DNA of 64,000 nt, taken from NCBI RefSeq assembly GCF_028372415.1, contig NC_092879.1:95328241-95392240 (forward strand), written 5' to 3'. Within the stretch, counting starts at the first letter, position 1, and each line of letters starts with the position of its first letter. The notes beneath the pieces are model-generated. The model ran no database searches, was not told the DNA's origin, and saw nothing but the letters and a program-made list of their open reading frames with translations. The translations under genes and the position numbers were made by a program. Of this stretch, positions 10,761 through 22,075 are shown one piece after another. Origin of the DNA: Notamacropus eugenii (taxonomy: Eukaryota; Chordata; Mammalia; Diprotodontia; Macropodidae).

Positions 10761-11225
10761 GCCTGAAATAAATCAAGCCACAGTCCAACAGTGTCACAAA
10801 CAACCACATCATATTAGCAACTATACGTTAGATGGGTAAGACCAGTTGGTTTGAGCCAATTCTCTTTTCAATTCCTATGTCCTAAGGGAGAAAAGAAGAA
10901 GCAAGAATATAATGGCAATTGTGCGTTCAGATATATAAAGGGACTAGCATCAAAGCCAAGGCAACATTTTTTTGTGCCTTTGCTCAAGCCTCTGAAAATG
11001 TAAATTGTTCCAAGATGTCAGAAATAGATGTGGAGTTAGAAGCAAGATCGTTGTTCAAAAGCCCAGTGCAGGAAAGAACAGAGGAGAACAGCTGTGTTGC
11101 TGGGGTCAGGGACTTGGAATCAGTAAAATCTCAAATGACACACAACATGATTTCATGACTCGATCTGAACTGTTGTGTGAATGTTGGGTATAGCTTGACA
11201 GCATGGAAGAGTATGAAGGGGCTAG
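10761..11225. other. Unassigned sequence
   Basis: Nothing recognised on either strand. Confidence 0.3.
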
Positions 11226-11227
11226 GT

Positions 11228-11380
11228 TTAGGGTCCAAAGATTCAAGAGGCAAACCCTAGCTCTGCCAACTTAGCAGCTTTGTGATACTGGACATGAACT
11301 TAAAGTGTCTTAGGTCTGTTTCCTCTCTGTGAAATTAGGCGGGTGGAATGAGAACTGTCTAAAGCCTCGATAGCTAGCCT
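11228..11380 (+). mobile_element. MIR-like CORE-SINE fragment
   Basis: Sense CORE: ccctagctctgccaactta, gcagctttgtgatactggac, ctgtttcctctctgtgaaat. Confidence 0.65.
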
Positions 11381-11489
11381 TAGATATCTTTTTATGAAAA
11401 AAGTCATGCAAGTTTTTACAGAATTCTCAGAGAACATACAATCTCTGAGCTCTAGGTTTAGTAGGTTTTGAGTCTCATTAAGTAATAAT

Positions 11490-12770
11490 AATAATGTAGC
11501 TAACATCTATATCGAGTCATTAGGTGCCAAGCACCATGCTAGCTAACTGCTGGGACACAAAGAAAGGGAAGGAGCAGTTGAATGAGGGAGACGATATTCA
11601 AACTGTGTGCAAACAAGCTCGAAACAGGATAAAGGGAAAGTCATTTGTGGAGGGAAGGAACTAGAATGAAGTGGACTTGGGAAAGGCTTCCTGGAGAAGG
11701 TGGGATTTTAGCTGAGACTTGAAAGAGGCCAGGGAAAAAAAGAGGAAGAGATGAGGGAGAACATTTCAGGGAGAGGGGACAGCAGGGGATAATGCCTGTG
11801 GTTGGGAGATGGAAAGTCTTGTGGGAGGAACAGCCAAGAGGCCAGGAGTGGGGGGCACAGGTTAGAAAGGGCTTGGAAAGCCAAACAGGATTTTAGATTG
11901 GAGCCTGGAGATGATTGGGAGCCACCGGAGTTTACTGAGCAAGGGAGTGATGTGGTCAGACCTGTGCTTTATATTTATAGGAAGATCCCTTTAATGGCTG
12001 AGTGAAGAACAGACGAGGAGGGAGAGATTTGTGGCAGGAAGGCCAACCAACAGACTCTTATAACAGTTCAGGTAAAATTGACAGGCCTTGGTAACGAACT
12101 GGATATTGGGTGTGAGAAAGAGTGAAGACACCCAGGTTGTGTCTGGATGATGCTTCAGGAATATTTGGAAGGGGAAAAGGTTTTTAGGGCAAGATAGTGA
12201 GTTCAATTTGGGATATGTTGAGCTGATGATGTCTACTGGGAAAGTCTTCTTGTAGAAGGTGGGATTTTAGCTGGGACTTGAACGAGGCCAGGGAAGCCAA
12301 GAGGAAGAGATGAGGGGGAACATTCCAGGGAGAGGGGACAGCAGGAGAAAACGCCTGTCCTTGGGACATGGCCAGGAGGCCAGTGTCAGACAGAGTACGT
12401 GGGGTGGATCTAGTCTGAGAAGTCCAATGGTCAGCTGGAAATAAAGAACTGGAGGTAAGCAGGGAAATTTGGGATGAATAATCAGATTTGAGAATCATGA
12501 GCATAGAGATGACTCCAATGGGAGCTGAGGAGATCAAGAGAAGAAGAAGGCCCAGGACAGAGGCCTGCTAACCCAGGTGTGGCCTGGAAGAAAATTCAGC
12601 CAAGGAGACTGAGAAGTGGTCACACAGGTAGGAGATCCAAGAGAGATTAATGTTATGAAAAGCCTACAGAGAAGAGAGTATCAAGGAGAGGAAGGTGACT
12701 AATGGTGTCAAAAGCCACAGAGGTCAGGAAGGCTGAGGACTGAGAAGATGCGCACACTCCTCTACAAGTA
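11490..12770 (-). mobile_element. L2 LINE, long antisense fragment
   Basis: Begins at the L2 3' tail (taggtgccaagcaccatgct) and runs about 1.3 kb back into ORF2 antisense. Landmarks are ggaaaggcttcctggagaag, gattgggagccaccggagtt, gatgtggtcagacctgtgct, and agaatcatgagcatagagat, which is antisense to the reverse transcriptase YADD region. A block repeats near 12240 (gtgggattttagctgggact) after its first occurrence near 11700, so two overlapping L2 copies or an internal duplication are present. Confidence 0.85.
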
Positions 12771-12779
12771 GACACTGAG

Positions 12780-14150
12780 TGTGGGCTTAGAGAATATGTG
12801 GGGCAAAGGTTCCTGGCTGCTGGAAGTTGTTTTTTTTTCTTTTTCCTTCATGGGGCCCATTTTAAGTCTCCCCCCTACCAAGGTATAGGGCTGCTTTATA
12901 TCTTGCTCCCTGTAGAGCCCTGAAGCTATTTTTCCTTAGGGCATCTAGTTCCTTTTCACCATGTCTCTCAGCTACAGATTCAGATGCTCTAAATCTCAGA
13001 TATCTGGACAAATTCTTGCTCACCTTCCTTCCCCTCAAATGATTCCTTCTCAGGGGCTTGACCAATATTGTTCCACCACTGGAACGAGGGATTTCAAACA
13101 CATACTGATTCTAGCCAAGTTCCACAGGGCATGACAGACTCTGCAATCAATCCCAATATACTTGCTGCTTTTCACATCAACCTTTTGAACCTTTTATATT
13201 TTTTTGAAGGACTGATTCACTAGAGGTATGGGTCTTGTGATCCCTAGTCCCTCTGGTTGATGATGATGAATTGATTCAGTTGAGAAGTCTGGGCCTTCTG
13301 TGTTCAAATGGAGTGTGACGGACCCCATCCTTACCCCTTCAATCTTACACTATGAATGGGAAACTGGAAGGAGTTCAATGCCTGGAAGTCAAGCATAGCC
13401 TGCCAGGGTTTTTGAGCATCATCTCTTACTGGGATGGTGCAGCATGGACACCTGGACCTGGCCTGGCCTGGGTACAGGGGTGTCCTGAAACCAGCTTGTA
13501 CTGCTTGTGAGAGCCAATGATTCAATGTTCAGTAGGAGCATTTACTCCTGGGAAATCAGCAAATGCCACAAATTGGGACTTGAGTGATCGTTTTTGGTGA
13601 TTTTCTAGATGTAAGAAAGTAATGGAGAAAGTGTTCATGCAGATTCAGCTTCAAAGGGTGTCATCCATACAATTTTTCTCCAGAAAATGAGCTGTTAAAC
13701 AGTTAGAAGCATAATACTACACAGATGCCACGAGCCACAATGGGTACATGTATAATGGCATCCCAAGAGAAGAAAAGCCAATAGGCATGAGCACATCCTG
13801 TCTCCCAGCCTCTCTCAGTCTGCCCCTAGTATTCACTACCAAGTCTCCGCCTAGCATCAAACCAAGGCAAACCCAGTGACCCTCCTATTCTCTAGGCTCA
13901 GTGGAGGTCACCTTCTCCCCAAAGGACTTGAGACTGGTGGAGAGACTTCTCCTTCCCAGGGCCACAAGAGCATGAGCAGTCCACAGGCTCCTTCTCCCTG
14001 GTGGCTTTCAAACAGAAGCTTCAGAGCAAGCGTTGTTGGCTAGGCCTCTGAGGCTCTCTGTAAGAGTTGATACTCTATGGACATTTTCAGCTCTAGAGTA
14101 AAACAGATTTTGTTAGTGTGCTTGGTAGGCTTTTGAGAGGTGGTGGTTAT
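12780..14150. other. Unassigned sequence
   Basis: Nearly 1.4 kb without a recognised repeat. The minus strand is open from 13101 down to 12862 and its translation is rich in R and K, but no family is recognised and no exon signals were found. It could be an old unclassified repeat or unique sequence. Confidence 0.3.
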
Positions 14151-14154
14151 TTAA

Positions 14155-14348
14155 TTGTAACCCATTCTAATTGGATTTTTACTGGACTAATTTGCCATTT
14201 CCTTTTCCAATTTGTCCCCATTTTACAGATGAGGAATTGAGACAAATAGATGTTAAGTGACTTGCCGAGGGTCTCACAGCTAGTTATTGTCTGAGGCTGG
14301 ATTTAAACTCAGATCTTCCTGACTCCAGGCCCAGTGCTCTATCCCCTT
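14155..14348 (-). mobile_element. tRNA-headed CORE-SINE
   Basis: Antisense: ttacagatgaggaattgaga, gtctcacagctagttattgt, tcttcctgactccaggccca, ending at the head gtgctctatcccc. Confidence 0.85.
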
Positions 14349-14555
14349 TTGGGAGGTAGCACAGAATAAAGGAAAGATGAATGATTTGGTGTCAAGAATC
14401 CCAGCTTTGAATCCTATTCTAGCACTTCAGAGTTGGATGACTTTAGGCAAGTCACTTAACCTCTCTAGGCTTCACTTTGCTCATCTGTATAATGGACATA
14501 GAACTTGCAGAACCTATCTCACAAAGCTGTTATGAAGATCAAATGAAATAGTAAG
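14349..14555 (+). mobile_element. MIR-like CORE-SINE
   Basis: Sense: ggcaagtcacttaacctctc, gctcatctgtataatggac, ctgttatgaagatcaaatga. It abuts an antisense SINE on the left. Confidence 0.85.
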
Positions 14556-14559
14556 CCAG

Positions 14560-14725
14560 AGAGCATCTGGGCATCAAGCCAGAAGGCCCCCGTTTGGAAT
14601 CCAGGCTCTGTCACTTCCTACCCATATGACCATGTGCAAGTCACTTTCCCTTTCTGAACCTCAGAAAATGAAGGGAGTATACTAGATGACGTATAAGGGC
14701 TCTTCCACCTTTAGATCTCTGCTAC
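14560..14725 (+). mobile_element. MIR-like CORE-SINE, second tandem copy
   Basis: Sense: aatccaggctctgtcacttc, gaccatgtgcaagtcacttt, ctagatgacgtataagggct. Confidence 0.75.
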
Positions 14726-14759
14726 TCCAACTCCTAAGGTTCTTTTCGGAATCCTGTTA

Positions 14760-14850
14760 GCCTATACATACATACATATATGGATATATACATATGCATA
14801 TATATGTACACATGTATGCATGTATATGTATATATACATGTATATGTGAG
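14760..14850. repeat. Alternating purine-pyrimidine AT/GT microsatellite
   Basis: Interrupted repeats of TA, CATA and TGTA with several self-complementary runs (acatatatgga, gcatatatatgt, gtatatatacat). Potential cruciform or Z-DNA former. Confidence 0.85.
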
Positions 14851-15755
14851 TTGTTCTAACAATACGAGCTGTTATTACTATTATTATCATTATCTACATT
14901 GGATAGTGATGTGGCCACCCCAAATAAGAAAGCAGAGAAGGAACATGGTCACAGTCTTCTCTGGCTCGCCACAGGGGTTAGTATGGGCAAGCCTCACGAA
15001 AATCCAGATGAGCCTAATTTGGATTTAGATTTTTCGATAAGGGCAAGACGGAAATAAGCTGAGGCATCCTGGGAGTCCCAATGCAGGCCTGGGGAAACTC
15101 TTAATACTTTCAATTTAAAAATTAAAACTTGTATGAACTAAAAGTAAAACTAAAAAAAAACAACACGCTACTTCCTCTCTTTTTTCTGTACTTTGGCAAA
15201 ACCACCTAATATCTCTTAGACTTGAAAATGTTTTATTTTCTTCAGAGTAGAAAGTACACAAAAACAAAATGAATTCGAATTCCAACTCTGCTTCTTAGGA
15301 CTGTGTAACTCTGGACCTCAGTTTCACCTGTAAAATAAAGAGGCCAGCACTCAGTGTTCCGGGGCTGGCAGTCCATGACACTTTTTTCGCTGGGCTGCTT
15401 GCCAGTTGTTAAGCTCTTCCCATGTGGTACCTGTGAACACTGTGGCAGCTGTGTCAGAGATGAGCAGAGGCCTGCTTAGTGCAGACAGAAAGAGGAGCAT
15501 ATGCTGTGTATGCTGCATGTAAACCAAGGCATCTGTCTGCAGCATGCAGGAAAGGCTCTCCTGGATGATGGGTGGCACCAAGATAGCCAAGACCCCCAAA
15601 TAAAACGGACCAGGCTGCTGTTTCCTAAAAGTTTCTCCTTATCAAGCTGGGAGTCCCAGATCTTTTCTATCCACATTTGGGCTGGTACTGACAGGACTAT
15701 TCTAGCGTTTCTAAGCCCAAATTCCAGCAGAGTTGCACTTGCCTCCAGGTCATTA
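14851..15755. other. Unassigned sequence
   Basis: Only a CORE-SINE scrap near 15275-15355 (ctgtgtaactctggacctc) is recognised. The rest has no identifiable feature. Confidence 0.3.
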
Positions 15756-15759
15756 TTAT

Positions 15760-16095
15760 CTGAACTAGCTTGCTAATCCACAAGCCCATCACCAGCTCAC
15801 CTGCCTGGCATTTTGAAGTCCTTCATGGCCTGGCTCTAGACTACCTTCCAGAACTGTCTCACTCACTCGGCCTCCAACTTGTTGATTCTCAAACAAGCCC
15901 CTCCCTGTCCTTCCTGAAGCCTTTCCAGAATTCTTCAGTAACTCTGGGTTGATTTTGGATAAATCCTCTGCCTGGCTGGGCATACACAGAATACAGGTTC
16001 CTCAAAAGCAGGGATTGTCTTGTTTTGGTCTTTGTCTGTCCAGGGCCCACCACAGTCCCTGGCACCAAGCCACTTAGTGAATGCTGGATGCAGAA
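15760..16095 (+). mobile_element. L2 LINE, 3' region
   Basis: Sense: catggcctggctctagacta, gcagggattgtcttgttttg, ccctggcaccaagccactta, gtgaatgctggatgc. Confidence 0.8.
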
Positions 16096-16099
16096 AGGA

Positions 16100-17090
16100 A
16101 GCAGTGAACATGAGTTAGTTTCTCCTCCTCCCACCCATCTTGTACTTGGGGCTAGGGTCCCAGGGGTGCTCTGGCTGCTGCAGGAAAAAAAGGAAGGGTG
16201 GTGGGCAGGTTCTATTTGGAGCTGGCATTTTCTACAAACATTCTATCTCTGCCCATCATCAAGCATGGATGTGAGCCAGGGGCTGGGGGACCTTTCAACT
16301 ACAGGAGTTAAGAGTTTGAGGTAGAAAAAAGGCATTTCAGAACCCTGCATCGCAGACAGGTAGGTACTGTCCTTGGAGGCTGAGCTACTTTTCCAGCCCA
16401 TCTAGGATGACATGGGCCCTGAGAAACTGGATCTCAGAGAGAAGGGCTGAGCCCTGGCCTGTGGAAGGACAAGAATATTACTCAACAACTGTCCAAGGCA
16501 TATGGCACTAAAGATCAGTGACCATGAGTCAATTAGCCCCATGTTTGACATTGGGGCAGGGGAGCAAACAAAGAGCTGTACCAGAAGACCTAGCAAGTGA
16601 TGGTCTGACCACCAAGGCTCTCCAAGACTCTCTCCAGAAGAGAGATCTGCTTCTAAGATACGAAAAACACATAGCTGCAGCTAGAAGATCTTGTGATCCC
16701 TACTGCCAGGGCTGATGAAAATTCCTACTGCAAGCAGTGGCTGAGTGCCAGCCACCAGCAAAGGACTCCTTCTTCCATTTTTGCCACTAAGATTCAGCTG
16801 GAGCTGCTTGTTAAAACCACAGCTCTAAAGCTCAACTTGGGGGAAAGCAAAACAGCTGCAAAGGGAATTTCCAGAGACAGAAAGAAATTCTTCTTCCTGG
16901 CAAGTGCTGGACTAACACACACCAGGTTCAATCCTGTGCAACCTGACCCCAAAGAGAGAGCAGATCAGATTTCTCCTTGAACTTTGCTTCTATTTCCTCA
17001 GCAAGAAAGGCCATGCTTCTATTTACAGCTTCTGTGAGAGAAAGGGGAAAGGAAGTGAGAAAGACTGGAGTTGTGAATAAGGAAGGAAAG
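16100..17090. other. Unassigned sequence
   Basis: About 1 kb with no recognised repeat or exon. Confidence 0.3.
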
Positions 17091-17094
17091 AAGA

Positions 17095-17370
17095 AAGGAA
17101 AGAAGGGAGGATTTATTAAGGACCTACTATGTGCCATGCACTGTGCTAAGCACTGGACAAATATTATCTCCTTTGATCCTCACAACAACCCTGGCAAATA
17201 AATGCTATTATAATCCTCATTTTACAAATGAGGAAACAAAGGTCAAAGGTTAAGTGAACTGCCCCAAGCCATGCAGCTATTAAGTGTCCGAGATACTGGT
17301 GCAGATTCTACTTCTAGGATGAAAGAAGAGAGGGTTCGAGAACAATTATGGAGTCACCACCTAGCTGCCC
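17095..17370 (-). mobile_element. CORE-SINE (MIR type), antisense
   Basis: ggatttattaaggacctact, gtgccatgcactgtgctaag, tgatcctcacaacaaccctg, caaatgaggaaacaaaggtc, ending in the head-like ccacctagctgcccctctg. Confidence 0.9.
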
Positions 17371-17574
17371 CTCTGAAAACCCCACATTTAAATAAGTTTT
17401 CATTTACAGTTTCTGTCCTTACACCGCTCTAACAGTCATGGACAAGCATTCAGTGTTGTTTCCATGACTAAATGTGTATTACTTGTGTGACTGACTTTGT
17501 TCTCTATGTTTATCCTTTTCTCTCGGGAGTTTCCTTCTCCCTGTCGTATTCCTTTAACTAAACGCACATATCAT

Positions 17575-17886
17575 GGGGCAGCCAGGTGATGCAGTGGATA
17601 GAGCACCAGTGCAGGAGTCAGGAGGACCTGAGTTCAAATCTCACCCCAGACACCTGACACTCACTAGCTGTGTGACCTTTTTGGGCAAGTCACTTAACCC
17701 CAATTGCCTCATCCTGGGTCATCTCCAGTCATCCTGATGAATATCTGGTCACTGGATTCAGATGGCTCTGGAGGAGAATGAGGCTGGTGAGCTGCGCAGC
17801 CCTCCCTCACTCAAAACAAAGTCAAGTGCAAGTCATGTCATTATTTCTCTGATGGTGTGGTCTTCTTCGGCAACAAAGGACAAACA
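17575..17886 (+). mobile_element. Mar1/WSINE-type SINE, complete
   Basis: The reference copy of the SINE in this window. Order of parts: tRNA-like head ggggcagccaggtgatgcag with a B-box gagttcaaatc, then CORE (actagctgtgtgacctt, gggcaagtcacttaacccca), then a unique body (catctccagtcatcctgatg, atggctctggaggagaatga, ccctccctcactcaaaa, gcaagtcatgtcattattt) and the RTE-type end caacaaaggacaaacaca. Body and end match the 5' UTR and 3' end of the RTE at 44756-48832. SINEs of this build depend on a partner LINE. Confidence 0.92.
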
Positions 17887-18345
17887 CACACATTTATTAA
17901 GCACCTACTATATGCCCAGCCCTGTGCTAAGCCCTATGGATACAAAAAAAAGGCAAAAGGAAGTTCCTACCCTCAACGAGTTTACAATTTAATGGAGAAG
18001 ATAATATGCAATCAAACAGATTCAAAGCAAAGGGAGCAGAAAGCACTGGAATGAAGAAGGGTTGGAGAAGACTTTCCTGTAGGAGGGATTTCAGTTGGGA
18101 CTTAAAAGAAGCCCCAGGAGGTCAAGAATCAGAGAAAAGGAGGGAGAGCATTCCAGGACCAGGAGATGGTCAGAGAGAAGGCCCAGGGCCAAAGATGGAG
18201 GGGCTTGTTCTCTGGAGAGCCAGGAAGACAATGTCAGTGGATGGAAAAGGAATGCATTGAGGAGTAAGGTAGTAAGGTGTAAGAGGATGGGAAAGATAGG
18301 AGGGGAGTAAGGGAAGATATGTAAGAAGAGGTAAGTAACTGAGCA
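17884..18345 (-). mobile_element. L2 LINE fragment
   Basis: Begins directly at the SINE tail: cacatttattaagcacctac, gccctgtgctaagccctatg, then L2 ORF2 antisense (agcattccaggaccaggaga). Confidence 0.85.
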
Positions 18346-18384
18346 CAAAGCAAATTGATTGAGTGGATTAGTGTGTGGGGCCAC

Positions 18385-18490
18385 AGGATCTCAAATACAG
18401 AATTGGAAAGAATATTAGAGGTCATCTAATCAATCCTCTCATTTTGAAGAAAATGGAAGGACCAAGAGTATAAGTGATTGTCTCAAGGTG
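18385..18490 (-). mobile_element. MIR-like fragment
   Basis: Antisense: acagaattggaaagaatatt, gaggtcatctaatcaatcct, diverged. Confidence 0.5.
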
Positions 18491-18499
18491 AGAGAAATG

Positions 18500-19130
18500 A
18501 TTATTTTCTATCAGTGTAAGAAACCATTATTAATTAGGATCCAGGCTTTGGATTTCCTCATTCAGGGACCAGCCCCTGGTCACTCAGTCAGTTTCTGAAG
18601 GGCATGGCTGATAGAAGGAGACTTCTCTAATCCTTGGGGTCCATGCTCCTTGACCTTGGGCAGGCCCAAAACTCAACTAGGAGAACTTACTTCTGTTTGA
18701 AGTGTAAACAGAAATCTAATCTAGGTAAATTCTTGCCCTGAGGAAATAAGCCCACATCCTAGCACCCCTCCACTGGAGTTTAAGGTGACTCAGTTCATGA
18801 AACAGAAAGCCAACTAGAGGGGTCTAGGGGGAAATGGATTCCTCTGTCCAGATTGCTGAGGGCTGCGGAGTCTCATGCTCAAGCCAAGTTCCCAGAAGGA
18901 GGAGCTGAAAATTTTTGGCCCATTTCCTCAGTTAAAAGTCTACCCCCTCATCAACTGTTCTTTCAAAGGTATTTAAAACATTCAGTGTCTCCATGACAAA
19001 ACATCTTTGGTTACTGAGAGAAACCACTGACCATAAGTTTATTGATTATTAGCTAGCCTAATTAATAAATTGATAATTGATTACCCAGAAAACTCTTGTC
19101 TCTTGGGTTTTTCATGCCTCACAAAGGTCA
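18500..19130 (+). mobile_element. Candidate solo LTR
   Basis: LTR-like spacing: TATA-like ggtatttaaaa at about 18968 and AATAAA at 19064-19069, about 95 bases apart, followed by a tail rich in CT (actcttgtctcttgggtttt). No family, duplication or internal retroviral sequence recognised; limits are approximate. Unique sequence remains possible. Confidence 0.35.
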
Positions 19131-19399
19131 AGGTTTTGTACAACTGAACTGGGATTGAAACCCAGGTCATCTGATGCTAAACCCAACCTTCTTCCCACTG
19201 CCTCTTGGGAACAAGGTTGAGGAAGAAGTGCAATGTGGCCATGCAGTTGTTGAAACTTTAAAAGGTAAGTTGAGTGAATTTTCTAGTGATTGAAGTCAGA
19301 CTGGTTGTTTACATTTTAACCAGGTATTTAGGGTTAGGGTTGAAGATTTTAACAGAGCATAGGATAAATGGTGAAGTGATTGGCATCTAGTATCTGATG

Positions 19400-21197
19400 T
19401 TTGCATTGCTGCCACAGCTGAGTGACTGCTACCCAAATTCCAAATGTATGTGGTCAGCTTCCTTCCTGGAGGAGAAGGCAGAAAGGATCAGAACGCCTTT
19501 TTGCACTTTACGTTATTAGAGACAAAGGATTTCCTAAAGGAAATAGAAGCAAGACTTCAGGGGTAGAAAAAAAATCTGATGTGAAGGAAGTGAGACTTGA
19601 TCATTGTCAGGATATTGGAGAGTGGAAGTCCATTCCACAGAGGAGAAGGAAGAAGGGCACTGTACAATTTGAGTGTAAAGGCGGATACAAAGCTTTTCTG
19701 GAAGAGGAGGGTGCTAGCTAGGTGCTCCTCAGAGAAGGAATCTGTTTGTCTTCCCAAGGATGTTATAAGACAGCCCCAGAAGCTCTCAAAAGACAGCTCA
19801 TCCAGGAAGGATCAAAGGAGGAAAAAAAGCACTACAGTGGTTGGTAATTCCTTGCTCAGGGGTAATGAGGCAACTGTTTGTGGCCCAATTACCAATGATA
19901 GAGAGGTTCCAGGGCATGTATCCAGGACATAACAGAGAGCCCCTGAAGACATGTCCCTACTTCTGGTATCCATGACCAGTGCCAGAAGGCAGCTGAAAAG
20001 CATTGCCAACGATTATTAAAACTTGGGCAAGAAACTGAAGACCACAAGGGCACAATTTGTGTTTTCCTCACTGTTAGCCACTAAAGGAAAGGGATGAAGA
20101 GTGAACAGCTAGCTAGGAATGTGCTCTGGATTTCAAATTGACAAATGACACATTTCTGGCTAAAGTCAGTAAAAAGTATTTTCTGGATGTCTTACGAATC
20201 TAATCAAAAGGGCTTCAAACCAGAAAGAATGGGGGACAGAAGACTGCTCTAAGATGCAAGCGAGATGCCAGAGAGAGTAGATACAAAGAAGCAAGAGGAA
20301 CTCAAAGTCCTCATGGAAGTAGGCACTTTGACCTCTGAGAACTCAGGGGAAGGAAATCCATGACAACCATGGCTCTAGATGGGCATACCTTATTTAAAAG
20401 AAGCAGGAAACATAAAGGGGGTGGATGAGCTAGAGGGAGTAACATTATCTATTAAAGAGATCCACTCGTATAAGGAGATCCAGAAACTGTAGGCTTAAAG
20501 CATGGCAGAGAGTATTTGAATGGAGGCCCAAGGACAGAGAAATAAATGTGATATTGTCTTCAGAACCTGATACACAATTTCCAGACAGAAAGAACCTCTA
20601 GATGAGAAATTTGGAAAATGAAGGACTCCATTCCTCCAGTCATCTGCCAGAGCTCTGTCTCTGCTAAAATCAGAGCAGCTCATCCTCAGCCCCCGTGATC
20701 ATTTCCTCTTTCCAAAGGCAAAAGAACTAAAAAGGGGAAATTCCATTCTACATCTGATTCTTACTCACAGGGAGGAACCAGTCATTGGAGGGAAGTGAAT
20801 ATCCCTCCTAGAGTTTGTGATAGAGAAGGAAAGGAAATCTGGACAAAATCTAACAGACACCCTAGAGTTTTTCTTCCTTCTCCTCAAGGAAGAAAAAGAA
20901 AGCATTTTCAGAGGGTTGTCAGGGGAAGATATGTTGGGTTCCTTGATCTGCCATTCTAAAGATTAAGTCCCCACACTTCCACACCCCCACTTCCATTCTC
21001 CAGAATGAAATTCTAAAGACACAAAGTAGAGTCATTTCCATGGAAAGGAAACAGGATCTGTCTAAAGTGAGTGATGTAGATGTATAGCTAACTCACCCAC
21101 TCACTCAGATTTTTAAAAGAAATGCAGAGATAGAATCAAAACCAGGTAACAGAAGATGAATAAGAACATGATACAGTCCTTGAAAAACAGCATCCAG
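19400..21197 (+). mobile_element. CR1/L3-type LINE, 5' portion
   Basis: The region around 19835-19935 reads in one frame TVVGNSLLRGNEATVCGPIT, which fits the conserved start (GxSLLRG) of the SGNH-esterase-like ORF1 protein of CR1 elements. Downstream blocks such as actgaagaccacaagggcac and tcaaaagggcttcaaacc fit the rest of that ORF1, now full of stops. The sequence resumes after an L1 insertion at 22885 with ORF2. The 5' limit is uncertain. Confidence 0.6.
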
Positions 21198-22075
21198 ATG
21201 TACCACCTCACACCTATCAGACTGGCTAGTGTAACAAAACAAGAAGATGATAAATGTTGGAGAAGACGTGGGAAAGTTGGAACACTAATTCATTGTTGGT
21301 GGAGCTGTGAGCTGATCCAACCATTCTGGAGAGCAATGTGGAACTATGCCCAAAGGGCTACAAAAATGTGCATACCCTTTGACCGAGCAATATCGCTTCT
21401 AGGACTGTATCCCAAAGAGATCATAAAAATGGGGAAGGGTCCCACATGTACAAAAATATTTATACCAGCTCTCCTTGTGGTGGCCCAAAACTGGAAATCA
21501 AGGAAATGCCCATCAACTGGGGAATGGCTGAATAAATTGTGGTGTATGAATGTAATGGAATACTATTGTGCTATAAGAAATGATGAACAGGAAGACTTCA
21601 GAGAGGCCTGGAAAGACTTATATGAACTGATGCTGAGTGAAAGGAGCAGAACCAGGACAACTATGTACACAGCAACAACCACAATGTGAGGATTTTTTCT
21701 GGTAGACTTAGAACTTCATTGCAATGCAAGGACTTAAAAAATTCCCAATGGACTCGAGGCAAAACACCTTCCACATCCAGAGAAAGAACTATGGAATTGG
21801 ATTGCAGAATGAAGCAGACCATTTTCTTTTGTATTATGTTTTCTTTTATGATTTCTCCCATTCATTTTAATTCTTCTATGCAACATGACTAAGGTGAAAA
21901 TGTATTTAATAGGAATGTATGTGTAGAACCTATATAAAATCATATGCTATTTTAGGGAGGGAGTGGGGAGGAAGGGGGGAAGAAAGGGGAGGGAGGGAAA
22001 AAAAATCTAAGATACATGGAAGTGGTTGTAGAACACTGAAAACAAATAAAATAATTTAATAAAAAATGACAAGGA
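21190..22075 (+). mobile_element. L1 LINE, 5'-truncated copy 1
   Basis: An open frame from 21156 to 21689 encodes the L1 ORF2 C-terminus: MYHLTPIRLA, then GTLIHCWWSCELIQPFW, then IPFDRAISLLGLYPKEI, then MNVMEYYCAIRNDEQ. These match the family's conserved end (HCWW...PFDPAI...LLGIYP...MEYYAAIKNDE). A 3' UTR and an A-rich end near 22050-22070 follow. The left border coincides with the duplication aaaaacagcatccaga at 21182-21197. This is the best preserved L1 piece in the window. Confidence 0.9.

Noticed and set aside
17575..17660. tRNA gene
   Set aside because: tRNA-like head of a SINE: B-box-like gagttcaaatc is present but the sequence continues into CORE and an RTE-type tail, and it recurs in other SINE copies.
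21156..21689. 177-codon open frame as a possible host gene
   Set aside because: It is the L1 ORF2 C-terminus (HCWW, PFDRAI, MEYYCAIRNDE motifs), 5' truncated.
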